A stretch of 31,955 bases of DNA from Phallusia fumigata (lineage: Eukaryota > Chordata > Ascidiacea > Phlebobranchia > Ascidiidae). The stretch spans positions 1-31,955 of the forward strand of contig QXVZ01017006.1 in NCBI GenBank assembly GCA_008931825.1, read 5' to 3'. The notes beneath the pieces were generated by a model that saw only the letters and a program-made list of their open reading frames with translations, had not been told where the DNA came from and made no database searches. The stretch's first letter is position 1. Every line of letters starts with the position of its first letter. The translations under genes were made by a program, and so were the position numbers. Below, one piece after another: positions 12,101 to 23,800 of the stretch.

Positions 12101-14413
12101 AAACGCAGGAGTTCCGACATCGCATTCCCTCAAAACTTGCAAAAATCCCGCGTCCAGCTAACAGCTACGACGTAATCTGCACTGACAAATCTAATTGGCT
12201 TAAAATTGGCCGGTTGAATCCCTCCATTGGATTGGTAATGAACAGAGCGGCTGTGTTACGAACTGCAAATTCTTTTGATACATTTTTCCTACGTATTACT
12301 ACAATAGTTGAACCGCCGTTCGTCTTTCGGTCGCCTGACGACCCAAAAGTGCTAAAAGGCTACTGCATTGACCTTCTTGAAAAATGGAGCAAACTGGCAG
12401 GGTTCAGTTATAGTTTAAATGTAGTTACGGACGGTCAGTACGGAGGACATAACAAGGAAAACAATTCTTGGAATGGAATGATCGGAGAGGTGGAACGCGA
12501 TGAAGCTGATATTGCAATTGGCTCCATCACAATCACGGAATCAAGAGCCAAGGTAGGGAACTTCTTGCCAGCTTTCATGGACGTTGGGTTGAAGTTTCTA
12601 ATTCAAAGGTACCTGACTTCAGAATCGGCATACGAATACAGTGCGTATGCATTTTTACATCCGTTCGAGGCTGATGTCTACCAAGTGATTCTCTTAAGTG
12701 TGGCGCTACTTTCGATCTACCTCACTTTTGTATCCAAGTTGAGCCCGTTCGGAATCCGTGGGCGATTCTTTCACACTGCAAAAGCTGACCACCGTTTTCC
12801 GAAGCACACAAGGCTCACGAAGTCCGAGAGAAAGCTGCGCGAGGAAAAAAGGGACGCATCCCGCGGCATGGGATTAAATAACGCCCTGTACTTCGTATGG
12901 GCCGCTCTGTTTTGGCAAACACCAGAACGTGTACCGAGGTCCATATCGGCAAGAATCATAACCGTAACTTGGTACTTAGTAGCCGTGATTCTTGTAGCAA
13001 GTTACACAGCTAATTTGGCTGGTGTGGTGCTGCGACATAATCCCACACTTTATACCATTAACTCCATCGAGGATTTGCTACTTCAAGCTAAGGTTGGGTT
13101 TGGGACAGTTGCTAGCAGTGCCGTGGAGACGCAACTTGAGACTTCGAGGTCGAAATTGGGAGGGCAGCTCTTCAAGTGGATTGAAGTCCATCCGGATCAT
13201 AAGCATCACGTGGTTCCCAACGTCTCCACAGGTTATTTGTTGGTTTGTTTCTTTATTTCAATGCGAAATGACGCCTAAATGAAACAAGCCTGCTTTGGAC
13301 TGCTTGTTTTATTGTTCTTACGTTAGATAATTTCTATTTTTTTTATTTTGTGGCCGAGGGCTGTTAACTTGGTGCAACCTAGATTTTAAGAGATTTTGGG
13401 TCAAAGCGATAATGCTCGCATTCCTTACTGCCGAAGCATAGAGGAATGTCGTGCGAATTAAACCATCAGCTTTTTATTATGTGTTAAATTGTTAAATTTT
13501 TATCCTGGTGGAACGATAAAAACCCTAATCACTTACACTCACAATTAGTATGATACCAAACTAGAGAAATTGAGTAACCGACAATATGAAGGGCTGATTT
13601 AATATCATTATGGGCCCTATGGCAAGCAATCACAGAAATAATTGTAAATTGTCGATAAAATTACTACTACGAACTGTTGTCCACAAGCACCGAAAAAAGG
13701 AATACATAAAGAGGGCTGATAAGCATTTTTTTTCACGGGGTTCGACATATACTTAGTTTTCTTTTTCAACAGGTGTGCAACTGGTCAAGGATGGAATATA
13801 CGCCTTGCTGTGGGATTCTATATCTCTCGACTACATTGCGGCTGTCCAATCAAACTGCGCTTTAAAGACAGTGGATGTTGGATTCGGGGCCATCCAGTAC
13901 GCTTTCTTTATCCAAAAAAACTCAACGCATTACAAAACTCTCTCCGACAACCTTGAAGAGCTTAAAAATCGCGGTTTCCTTAAAATTCTGTGGCGAAAAT
14001 ATTTTCTCGAACTGGGCAGCTGCAGTCATTTGGATGAAGACATTGAAATGCCGTTACACCGTTTAACTGTGAACGATTTAGCCGGGGTGTTCTACTTCGT
14101 ATATTTCGCAATGGGCATCGGGATTGTGGTTCTGATTCTAGAGTGGTACGTCGCTTGTTTCTATGACGTAGATACGCGTGACGTCACGGCGCCGCAGTCC
14201 GTTCGTGAGGCATTTCATCGCCGACGCAAACGTCTGTGGCGTGATATGACCGAAAATTGGAACCCGTTGGGTGGTTGTGTGAAGAAAAGGTCCAAGCTTG
14301 TATTGCCGTCGCTAGAGGTCGCCGAAGAGCTAGTGAAAAGGAGAATATCAAGTAGGGAATTTTCCAAGGGTAATAATCCGAGGGTTCGTCGATCGAGATC
14401 TCTTGAACGCTGA
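9141..14413 (+). CDS. Ionotropic glutamate receptor subunit, NMDA-type-like
   Basis: Ligand-gated cation channel subunit of the plasma membrane. Exons read: 9141-9337, 9692-9830, 10258-10386, one uncertain piece, 10924-11067, 11189-11435, 11753-11919, 12097-13231, 13773-14413. Without the uncertain piece the frame stays open for 932 residues, close to GluN1. The signal peptide is MLSSGLSLLYLILVV. An amino-terminal domain occupies residues up to about 360. S1 has GYCIDLLEKW, WNGMIGEV and ITITESRAKV with the agonist-binding Thr and Arg. M1 is near VILLSVALLSIYL. The pore helix carries FVWAALFWQTPE, and M3 carries SYTANLAG (13000-13023). S2 has FGTVASSAVE and LLWDSISLDY, with the Trp-Asp pair of glycine-binding GluN1. 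M4 is LAGVFYFVYFAMGIGIVVL, followed by a basic tail. Odd points are Trp at the Q/R/N site, Gly in the M3 motif and a long basic M1-M2 loop. The receptor family is certain. The NMDA assignment is by eye only, and a divergent invertebrate class such as epsilon is possible. Introns 9338-9691 and 13232-13772 show nothing notable. Confidence 0.9.
9985..10040 (-). mobile_element. Solo hAT-like terminus
   Basis: Read on the minus strand, CAGTGCTTCCCAACCTATGG followed by a GCGC-rich stretch resembles the standard terminus of hAT-family elements (CAGTGGTTCYCAACC-like). It lies in the receptor intron 9831-10257. I did not find the opposite end or a target duplication, so this is at best a decayed fragment. 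Confidence 0.4.
10387..10923 (+). other. Unresolved stretch in the receptor amino-terminal domain
   Basis: Compared with GluN1, about 10-25 residues are expected between exon 3 (ending FSRTKTE) and exon 5 (starting ALWSLVKYYK). Two candidates exist. One is a piece at about 10740-10793 reading LDYPNNAFSNIEPEWQ before a good GTAAGA donor, but its phase does not fit the neighbours. The other is a short phase-0 piece from 10824 reading FRPTAMETEF with a weak donor. Direct joining of exons 3 and 5 is also in frame. Confidence 0.35.
11498..11609. repeat. 112-bp foldback element (MITE-like) in receptor intron
   Basis: The ends are inverted copies: GGGTGACGTCATGTT at 11498-11512 and AACATACCGACGTCACCC at 11592-11609, which is GGGTGACGTC plus a 3-base insert plus ATGTT when reversed. 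A second inner pair (GTGACGTAAT / ATTACGTAAC) continues the symmetry. No convincing target-site duplication is seen. It begins 62 bp after an exon donor. Confidence 0.65.
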
Positions 14414-14599
14414 CCATTTACTGTTTTGATTTGTTTTTAATTTGTTGGTTGTGATGTTTAAGTTGTGTTGTCAATTTTTGTTGTAGGTTGGTGAACTTGC
14501 GTGCGCATTAACAGCTTATGCAAGCATGTCCTTATCGTTGTGCGGGCCACGAGAGACATTTCGCAATGCTGTGTTTCTGTCCAAGCATTTTAATGTGCG

Positions 14600-14670
14600 G
14601 CTGTAGTAGGATTCGAACCCAAGGCAGCAGGCTAGCTGATACCGCGTTAATTCTGCATATCACACCCTTT
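14600..14670 (-). repeat. tRNA-derived-looking remnant with B-box
   Basis: The minus strand reads TTGGGTTCGAATCCTAC, which fits the RNA polymerase III B-box and a T-arm with four of five pairs. No matching acceptor stem or good D-arm was found, so it is not a functional tRNA by eye. It could be a SINE end or a decayed tRNA copy in the receptor 3' region. Confidence 0.4.
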
Positions 14671-14703
14671 CCAAGAGATAACGAGGCGGGCAGTATATTA
14701 AGG

Positions 14704-14709
14704 AATAAA
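14704..14709 (+). terminator. Candidate polyadenylation signal of the glutamate receptor
   Basis: Exact AATAAA, 290 bp after the receptor stop codon (14411-14413) and before the convergent ERCC6L stop. Confidence 0.5.
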
Positions 14710-14807
14710 AAGCTGGGAATGTGATTTGAAAGCTGGCAATACACAAAGAGAAGAATTGAATTGAAGGAATGATTCTCTAGTAAAATGGGTTCGTAAAAAC
14801 GGAAGTA

Positions 14808-17800
14808 TCAAAAGTCGTCCTCTGACGCTTGGGATAAATTAAAGTTGATGTCGTCGTTGGAACTCTGGTAATATTCATCCGTAGAGTCATCTTCTGACTG
14901 CAAATTAAAACAAAACATTTTAATTGTATCCAACGTAACAGGTATAAAACGAAATTAATACTTTATTTGGAAAGTGCTCCTCAACTTCAGTGGTGACGTC
15001 AAAATCCTCTCTGGCGGCGTCATGTTCATCGCTACCTTTTTCAGTGACGTATTCACTACTTTTGAAGGAACTTTTATGAGCAATTTCATCTTCAGCATAT
15101 ATGTCATGAGTCGCAACATCCGTGAAGCCGTCGTACGAATCAACGTTGTCAAGATCGTTTGGGTTGCTACTGACGTCATCATAGATATCACTAAAATCTT
15201 CGTTAAAGCTGACGTTATCGCACACACTGACGTCATCAGGCATTTTAGCGGAGTACGCATCTGAGGCTGTTTCGACATCGCGAAACTCGCCATTTTCGTC
15301 GGCTTTGGTAACGTGGCCATCCGATACGTCTTCAAGACCAGTGTCGTCATCAGAAATGTCACCTTCATCGTCGCTAAAATGACGCAATCTTGGCGATTCT
15401 GATCTTTCATTATCCGAAATCGTTTGCAAATCCGACGCCACTTCATGAGAACACCCTTCGTCATCGGATGAGATCATTTGTCGCCTCCTGTTGCTAGTAG
15501 TAACCAGTGGTGAGTCTTGGAAGGAAGCATGGGCAGATGACTGCGTGAAATATATTAAAATCAGTATTTATTAGCGTTGGCAAGCCTGACAATTGACCGG
15601 TTAAATATGGTTAATTGACAGCACTTTTTTTAACTGGTCAAATATGTTTTTAACTGTCAAATGCAAATACTGTCAATTTTCCCAACCTTGCTTTGAAATT
15701 TGAGTTTGAAAGAACTTTTTTGTGAGGGACCAAACACTTTTTCATACCCAATAAAAAGGTGTAGGGTGTTGTTTTGTAATACCAATTGAGTGTTTGTAAG
15801 GGAAACAATTTATGCAAGACTTGGGAAATTTCATAACGATGTGAAAGCTAAATGTTTTCCATTTCACAAACCTACATATATATAAATGAGCTAAAACCTT
15901 TGTACGGTTGGGGGGATGTTCAGAGTAGAATATCGAATCTTTAGGATTCAAATCCGTGCATATTCAAAGTTTTCCATTTATATTGGATTATTGGAACCAA
16001 TACTATTTTATCCGAAGCGGGTTGCAATTCGTCTACATATTATGTCACAGCGAGTGGCATTTACAAACGTTACAGAGCCGATCAACACTGCTTGTTTCAG
16101 TTTCAACTATTACTCAGCTGGGCGTTTAAGAAATTATAATGATGGAAAGGCGCAACAAGTAACAGGAATATTTTCAAGAGGTTGGAGTTTTTGCAGCATC
16201 AGTAAAAATTTAGATGCATTGTGAAATTCATTTTAGCTGTACCTATGTGGTAGAGCTGGTGCAAAGAATAGTAGTTGTTTTGGCCTTCACCTATATACGT
16301 TTTTACAACCTTAGCACCTGACTAAAGCAACAGCACAGCTGATATTTTTTTGGATGTTGAAAGGTTATGATATCTAGTGAAAGGTATGGGGTACATAAAG
16401 TAAATAAACAATCCCTATTGTTGTTTTATTACTTATTATTAACTTTTAATCAAAATTGCATTTTAATAGTGTTCTTAGTAGTTGACCATATTTGACCAGT
16501 CAATTGACCAGATTTTTTTGACCAGCCAAAAACCCAACCCTAGTTTTTATTAATGCTAAAAGTATTTTGCGGCAGTATGCAAGGTTTAGTTAGTTAAGAT
16601 GCTACAACGTACCACAGATTTTCGATGTGAATTAGAAGTGGTAAAAATCGTTTTCCATTCCTCTTCATTTGCTTCCGGTTCCTCATCAGACAGACTGTTA
16701 ACGTCATCAAACATTTCAAATGAGTCTTCAATCTGTAAAAACAATATTTGTTTAACTTTTATCTTTGGTGAGCGATGTTGCGACACCTTCAGTAACAAAC
16801 GACAAAAGCAATAGTGGTGCTGGTTATGTTTTTTAGTCAAGACTAGAGGCAGAGTGGGGGAAAACGGATCTTTAAGCAGAAAAACGGAAAGCAGTTCTAC
16901 TGTAGTTGTTAATGTGTTCCTTACGCCCCTAGTCGAACAGAAATATTTGGTCTATTATACATAACTGGTATCTTTAGGAAATTTCTTACTCGTATTTCGC
17001 AAATCTTATCACTAACCACAGTTGGTGCGTTTTGCTCTAAGCTGTCAGCCACCGCTGATGAAGTGTTCGGTGCGTTGCCATGACGACCTGCTGGCGAATC
17101 AGGAGCCAGCACATGCCCGTTGTGCCCGTTTGACCCAGAGCTTACCTTGAACATATTACCAAAGTCAGTTCAGAAAAGATATGAATTACTGCAGTTATTC
17201 TTACCTTATGTGTTTTACTAAAGGCCTTATATGGCTTAGAAACAGGCGAGTCATCTAGAATAATGACGTCATCATCACCAGAATCTACTGCCAAAGTTTC
17301 CTAAAATTCACAAACACACAGTTATTAAAATATTCTAGAATAGCATGGAATATTCCATTTCGAAGCCTTTTATATTTACTCTGTATGAAAATCAAGGTGT
17401 TGCATATATTCCCCTGATTAGAATGTTTCAGGAGGTAATACTTGTTTGCGGGTATTTAATTGTGTAGATCTAAACCGAGTCAAGTGCCAACCACTTGCCA
17501 CTGAACAATGTCTTTCTTAATACTTGGGGCTTGACCGAGCATAAATGTGATGTTTGGTCGTATACTCATCTCTCCAAACGCGGAAAAGCGTAACATTGTA
17601 GTTTCAAAAATCAAAAATGTGAAAATTCATGTACGTGAGCCGACACAGCTGTGTTGTAATGACTCGACTCGAATCTGTTCAAATGACAGTTTTCCAAAAA
17701 CTCGACTTTACAAGGCCAGATGTTTTTTCACAACGTTATGTCGAATTTTTTTCGCCTAAACCAATCCCATTTTCTCGGATTGTTTTCATAATAAATTGCT

Positions 17801-20800
17801 GTTGTAAGACGGCAGTCAGTGGCATGTTTTTTCATGAAATTTAATCTCTAGTCAACAAGCACAAAAACTCGATGATTCGTTTGGAAAACGGCGCGAATTG
17901 ACTTGAAATCAATTTACACCTAGACAACATTTACTAACCTTGATTAGGGATTTGGTTTGAGCCAATGTTTGTAGAGATGGTTTTTGCTCAATCTGTGACG
18001 AAGAAGTGCGTTTAATTGTGGGCATTTATTAACAATTTGGGAAACTACCTTTTCACTGTCAATGTTCCATTTGTTGTAAGCACGATCTTCTTTCTCTCTT
18101 TTAATTGTTGGAAGGTCATCTTCAAGCTACAAAACAATGTATTGTCTGGCAATAGAGTAGTCGCCACATTCGTTATTGATCAAACCTAAAATGTTTTCGC
18201 CTTTGACCTTCCGAAAAGGTCCGTTCGCATGAAGCGTAACTCGCCAATTAGAGGGCGAAAAAGTATGATGATTTTCGCGTCATAACTGGGGATGTTCAAG
18301 GTAGGATATCGAATGCGTGCAGATTCGAATCCAACTTTGACGGGCAATAAAACCGGATAATATTTTATCCACAACGAAACATGTGCAATTTGTCGTCACT
18401 TTGTATTGATGCGGGCGGCGTTCACAAGTGCAGCATCCCCACTTTGACACAAAAATAAATAGATGTGATACAAAGGCATATCACATGCTTGAATTTTTTG
18501 GTAATTTCTGCAAAATTTAGATACGTCATTTGTTGTACAAGTTTGCGATGGCTTTAGGGTGGAAAGTAGCAGTTGCCTTACTGGCTTAGGTCTTACTACA
18601 TACAAACGTTAAAAGGGTAATCACAGAAGATCTAATACATAGCATAAGGCAACTTCCACTTCTCGAAGCTGTCCTTTATTGATATTTGGTAATCAGCAAT
18701 TACGAATGTCATTCTGCAAAAATTAATATAGGGCCTGGATTTAAAACAACAATTCGAATATAGCCAGCTTATGCACGATGTGAACTTCCCCAGTTGTAAA
18801 CAAGACATGTTATGTAGTATGCAGCGGTTTTATCAAGAAACGCTTGGAGGAGCACCAGGCGTAAATTATGAAAAACGGCATCTCGACCTTTTTCCAGGAG
18901 TCAGTTATCTCTTACCTTGGGTTTAAATTCAAGTGCCTGTAATTGATCGCTGAGCCCTTCAATTGGATAGACAGCTACAAACACAAACAGCAAATTACTT
19001 AGTAACATAGTATTAGCTACTAATAAAATTTTAAGCCAACTTTGCTGGTTTTTTATGGTTAAAACCTGTTTCGCATGCAAACTCTGTATTTTCGGCCATA
19101 ACAACAGAAATGAAGGTAAAACTCGACCTGTTCCTTGCAATTAGTCTTATTTTTGCACCACATTTAATGACGAAAAGGAATATTTGCGGTTCTGACTCAT
19201 CCCTACAAGACACTAAACCGTGAAACTACATGCCATACGTTCATTTTCGTCTTTCTTTGGAGGGGACTCTCTTTTTTCCTCGTTAAAAGCTCCCCATCGC
19301 CGTTCGGGTTCAGATTGTCCGTATAACTGACCTGATTCCATCGTTAGTTGATCCTGGGCAGCTTTCACCTGAGTTTTAACAAACGTTGTGTTAATAAAAT
19401 ATGTCACTAAGTATTTTTGGTTCAGTAAAGGTTAGTTTCAGATCCAAATTGTCATGTTTACTTTGATTCCCGGTGGGTAAAAAATGTTTCGATGATGCTA
19501 ACAAGCCCATCGTCGAACGGTCGGTTTTATTGCACTTTTTTAGAGCTGATTTTTTAGTTTTTGGAACTTGATGACTTTAAATTAGCTGCAACCCATCGAA
19601 GTTGGTGGGAGCAAAGCAAGTTACTTGTTAGGGATATCCAAAGTACAATGACTGGTCGTTCTAGAATAATTGTTTGGACTCCAAGTCTTATATCGAACAC
19701 ATCGCGTGAAAAAACGCCACTCGCAACAATCCAAGGTGCAGACGAATTGCGCAAGCACGTTTACACGCCGTTTTGGACAAAACAATATCAGTTCCAATTA
19801 CCAAATATAAACGTTAAATTTGGATTCGATATTCTACTATGCACATCACTATCACTTTCACAAGAGGCCGAGATTTAAATAAAATTGTAACACTTTTTCT
19901 GCATAATTACTTGGCCTTGGTTTATTCTTAAAAGGGATTACCTTTCACAATACTGATAAACACAAATTGATAGTGCCTTAGTTCAACCACACAACGCAGG
20001 ACGTTTTTTGGAACATTACTTTACTCACCTTATTGTTGTAGACCTCTTCTGACATTTCATTCTCATAATCAAAATCATCGGGTTTACATGAAAACATCAA
20101 ATCATGGTCGCTGATTCCAAACATCGCTGTAGATGTGAAACAAACTTTTTTATGTTTTTTAAAAATAAACCAAACATTTTTTGACATAAAGTGCGATTTT
20201 GTGTCGCGCATATTGCAATCCTGACATATTGTGTGCAAAATAATTGTGCTTTACCTAGAGTTTGTAGAAAGTTAAGATGAGTTTGCATTTTCTCATCAAT
20301 ATTTCTCTGGTGTCCGTGTAATGCCTGAAGTTGTAATTGCGTGTTGCTGGATCGAACATCATCCAATATGAACAGTTCCTTAAGTTCTTGGCTTGTGAAG
20401 TATCTAAAATGAGACATTTAGAAAAAAGTAGTTATTTCAGCGGCTCTGGACACCCAGCACAGTTTGGGCAAAACAGTGCACAGAAAACCCTAAAAACGTG
20501 TTTAGTCCTTAAATCATTTTGCAAAATTTTAACGTACACTTGATAGCATGTAACAAGGCATAATGTGACACATAAATGGCTTAAAAAATAATCAATGTTT
20601 TGTCGTATATTTCGTGTTGCAAGTTAACAAAATTTAGCAGTACCTGTATGGATCTTTGCTGCCCTGAACACTCTGCTGGATAACAGAGTTCTTGAAGACT
20701 TGCCTCCTATAAATCTTTTCCTCAACCGATCCACATGTAATCAAGCGATAAACTGCAACACTCCTGTGATAAACAACAATAAAATAGTAGTATCATGGGT

Positions 20801-23800
20801 ATAGAAGCAAGAGTTTTTTTCAAATATCAAAGATGTAAATCTGGATGCACTCCAATCAAAATCGAAAGCGTTTTGTGTTTAAAAATACCCCCTCCTTGAT
20901 GTTAGATAGATAAAACACATAAGAGCGAGCCTATTCTTTTGTCGATTCCTTACTATATGCCAAGCCAAACCAGTACCAGAGTGCTGAAACACCATAAAAT
21001 TTAGGTACCATGCATACCAAAACATACTTTTTCTGACCAATTCTGTATATTCTGTCAATGGCTTGATCATCAGTGGCAGGGTTCCAGGCTGGATCATAAA
21101 TAACAACCCGATCAGCTGCTGTCAATGTTAAACCAACTCCTCCAACCTACAAAGGAAAATTTAGGTTGTAAACTTTGTACACAATGGACACTTTATCAAA
21201 TTTTTTCTATAGTTTATGTAACCTTGCTACATCATTGTCAACATGGCCATTGTTGCTTAAAGCAGTAGAATAGATAGCATTATAGCTTACATACCAAAAT
21301 GTAAGTCTAAAAGATACCAATGCCAAAGTTTGGATAACAAAAATGGCTATTTATATGTATCCTCAGGGGTTGTACACCCCAGGTACATGGTGCCTTGATT
21401 TATCAAATTTGGGACCAAACAGAACACATCTTTTATGTTGGGTCAGTAGGTATGGCCACACCTGGGTTGTGAGTAGAAACACATGGTAACTTGGGTCTTC
21501 CTGGAACTTTTTGACACGAATTTGCCTCTCTGCCATCTTGGTGACTCGACCATCCAGTCGCATTATCTGTGAATGCAATAAATGTTACCAGTTTCAGATA
21601 AAAATTTTAAATTGTGTTGAAAATAAAGGTTTTTTTGCAGCCCATGATATTCCACTTCTTTTACTTTTACCTTAAACTGATGGTTCATAAGAATTCTCTG
21701 TATAATATTTAACATCTTTCTTGACATGGAGAAGATTAAAGTCCTGTGACCTTCCTCTCGGAGTCGAATTAGGAGCTCAATGAGAAATTGTAGTTTTCCT
21801 AAAGAAGCAGAAAGGTGAGGTACACTCACAGTTTTTTAAATCTCGCATTTAAACCTTTGACATAACTACGAGTTTCCAAAAAGTTTAGTTTTTGTGACAT
21901 CAGCTCTTTTAGTTGCATTTTGTAACTTTAAACGTTAGAAGATTCTTGAGTGGATTAGTTGTTTATCCGGACAATTATTACCTGATTCTTCGATAAGAGT
22001 TTGGTCAGTGATGTTGTCAATCCGGTTCGCTGCACAATCTTCAATTGCGCTGGAGTTAAGGTCATGGCCAATACTAAACCAATAATGAAAATTGTTAGCT
22101 TGGGTCAAATGCATTTTTCTAAATATGTACTCAAATTGAATTTTTAATGAATATCATAGACTTTTTATATTTATTGCAAGATTATAATATCAACGATGAA
22201 AACAGAGTGACACATCACTATGACCCAATTAACTGCTGGAGGAATAGGCATATTCTATAAACTGTCTACATTTTATCCAATCCAGACATTGTTTAATAAT
22301 TTGTCACATTACATTTGAAGGAAATGGTGACCCATGGCAATTGTTTCCCAACAAAAGTAAATCTTTTTAACTTATGCTGTCTATGTGGAATACCTGCTAA
22401 CAATGTAAACAGGAATTTCTCAGTTAGATGTAGAAAAGTCAGGTTTATGTCCACTATAGGGTATTTTACTCACGTGTCATTGGATTGAAGCCCAAGCTCC
22501 ATGCACGCCTTCGTCGACAAAAGGCGGGGATGGTCGCATATTTTCTTCAGAATTGTAAGATGAACAAGAGGTGATCTGTGGCTTGTGAGAAGTTCCTTAA
22601 CACTGTCCAACTCCAAAAAGTCCTTGTAAATGTTTTGCTGTACTTCTGACAAATAGACCTGGTAAAAAGCACAAAGTAATCAATAACTGTTTGACTGCAA
22701 ACACATAACATAAAAACAAACACCAATCAAATAAAAACCACCTAGTCCTTGAGGAATACCTTGAGAAACAAAAGCAAAACTGCACATTCTGCTTTGCAGA
22801 ATAAAGTTGGATCTCTATCTACAACTGAAGTTTTACCAACAAAGCTATATGTACAGCAGCATTGCATACTGAATTTTGCTTGAAAAAGGGAATTAAATAG
22901 TTCATTTCAGAAGACTTTAATTTAGGTTAACAATTTTTGGAATTTACCCAAACAACAAAGTCATTTTTGGTTGACAATTTCGGAAAAACAGGTTGTTTTG
23001 ACACAGTCATGCTGTCTTGTGCCCCATCGACCAATTTCTTTCTTAAATTTTTATCTGGACATAAACTTTCTTTGTCTGTTGATGAAAGGCTGGCCTGTGG
23101 AAAAAAAAACATTCCAACGAAATATAAAAAAGTGAAGCTGTTGTTTCAAATATCTTGCATGTCTGATAAAATGCTTACAAACTGCGGCAACAGATTTTAA
23201 ACTTGTATTTTAGCTATGTGATGTATGTGAATGCAAGATTGGTGATTAAACAACATAATATAATATTGAACGTAAGCTAGTATCAATTGCAAAAAAACAG
23301 CAAAAACAATCATGTGTTTAACAGGGGCTAGAGCTACATTGAAGTCAAGTGATTTGGTCTTTACAATTTCTGTGAATTTCTGAGAGCAGTCTAATCTTAA
23401 CTGACAGTGACTTAAGTCAGGAGTTTTGCTTGATAAGGCTTTAGCCTGATTTGAGTAGTCACAGCAGTCGTGAAAAGATGTATTTGTTTTACAGGAAAGT
23501 AGTATCTGATGCTTCATGGTCCTTTTATAAACATACATAAAAGGTTAGATTTTTTGGGGGTTTGAGAGTTGTCCACTAGACTATGATAGGCCCGATATTA
23601 CATACCCTAGCTGCCTAGTAACATGTTTTTTTGGTAACAGCCACTGTTTCTAGTTTCACCTTGGTCCTTCTCAGAATATATGGTTCAGTGAGTTTTCGTA
23701 AGCTTTCTGCCATTGAGTTTCCCAACTGTATTTCTGCAGCACAAGCATCCTATAAAAAGAGTCATTTTGCTTAAAACTGTGTGGTAAACATTACATTATT

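Larger units (their letters stand above)
14414..14807. other. Convergent 3' regions of receptor and ERCC6L
   Basis: The two genes end tail to tail 394 bp apart. A plus-strand AATAAA at 14704-14709 is the likely receptor polyadenylation signal. A tRNA-like B-box block lies at about 14600-14670 on the minus strand. No other gene is seen. Confidence 0.6.

Noticed and set aside
13400..13470. Hairpin TCGCATTCCT / AGGAAT..GCGA as an RNA gene
   Set aside because: Short, imperfect stem with no other support inside a receptor intron.
14600..14670. Functional tRNA gene
   Set aside because: T-arm and B-box are present but no acceptor stem pairing or acceptable D-arm could be built.
14955..15464. Second long minus-strand frame and a 96-codon plus-strand frame over the acidic ERCC6L exon
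   Set aside because: Shadows of the repetitive GAC/GAT-rich coding exon; only the DDE-rich frame joins neighbouring exons in phase.
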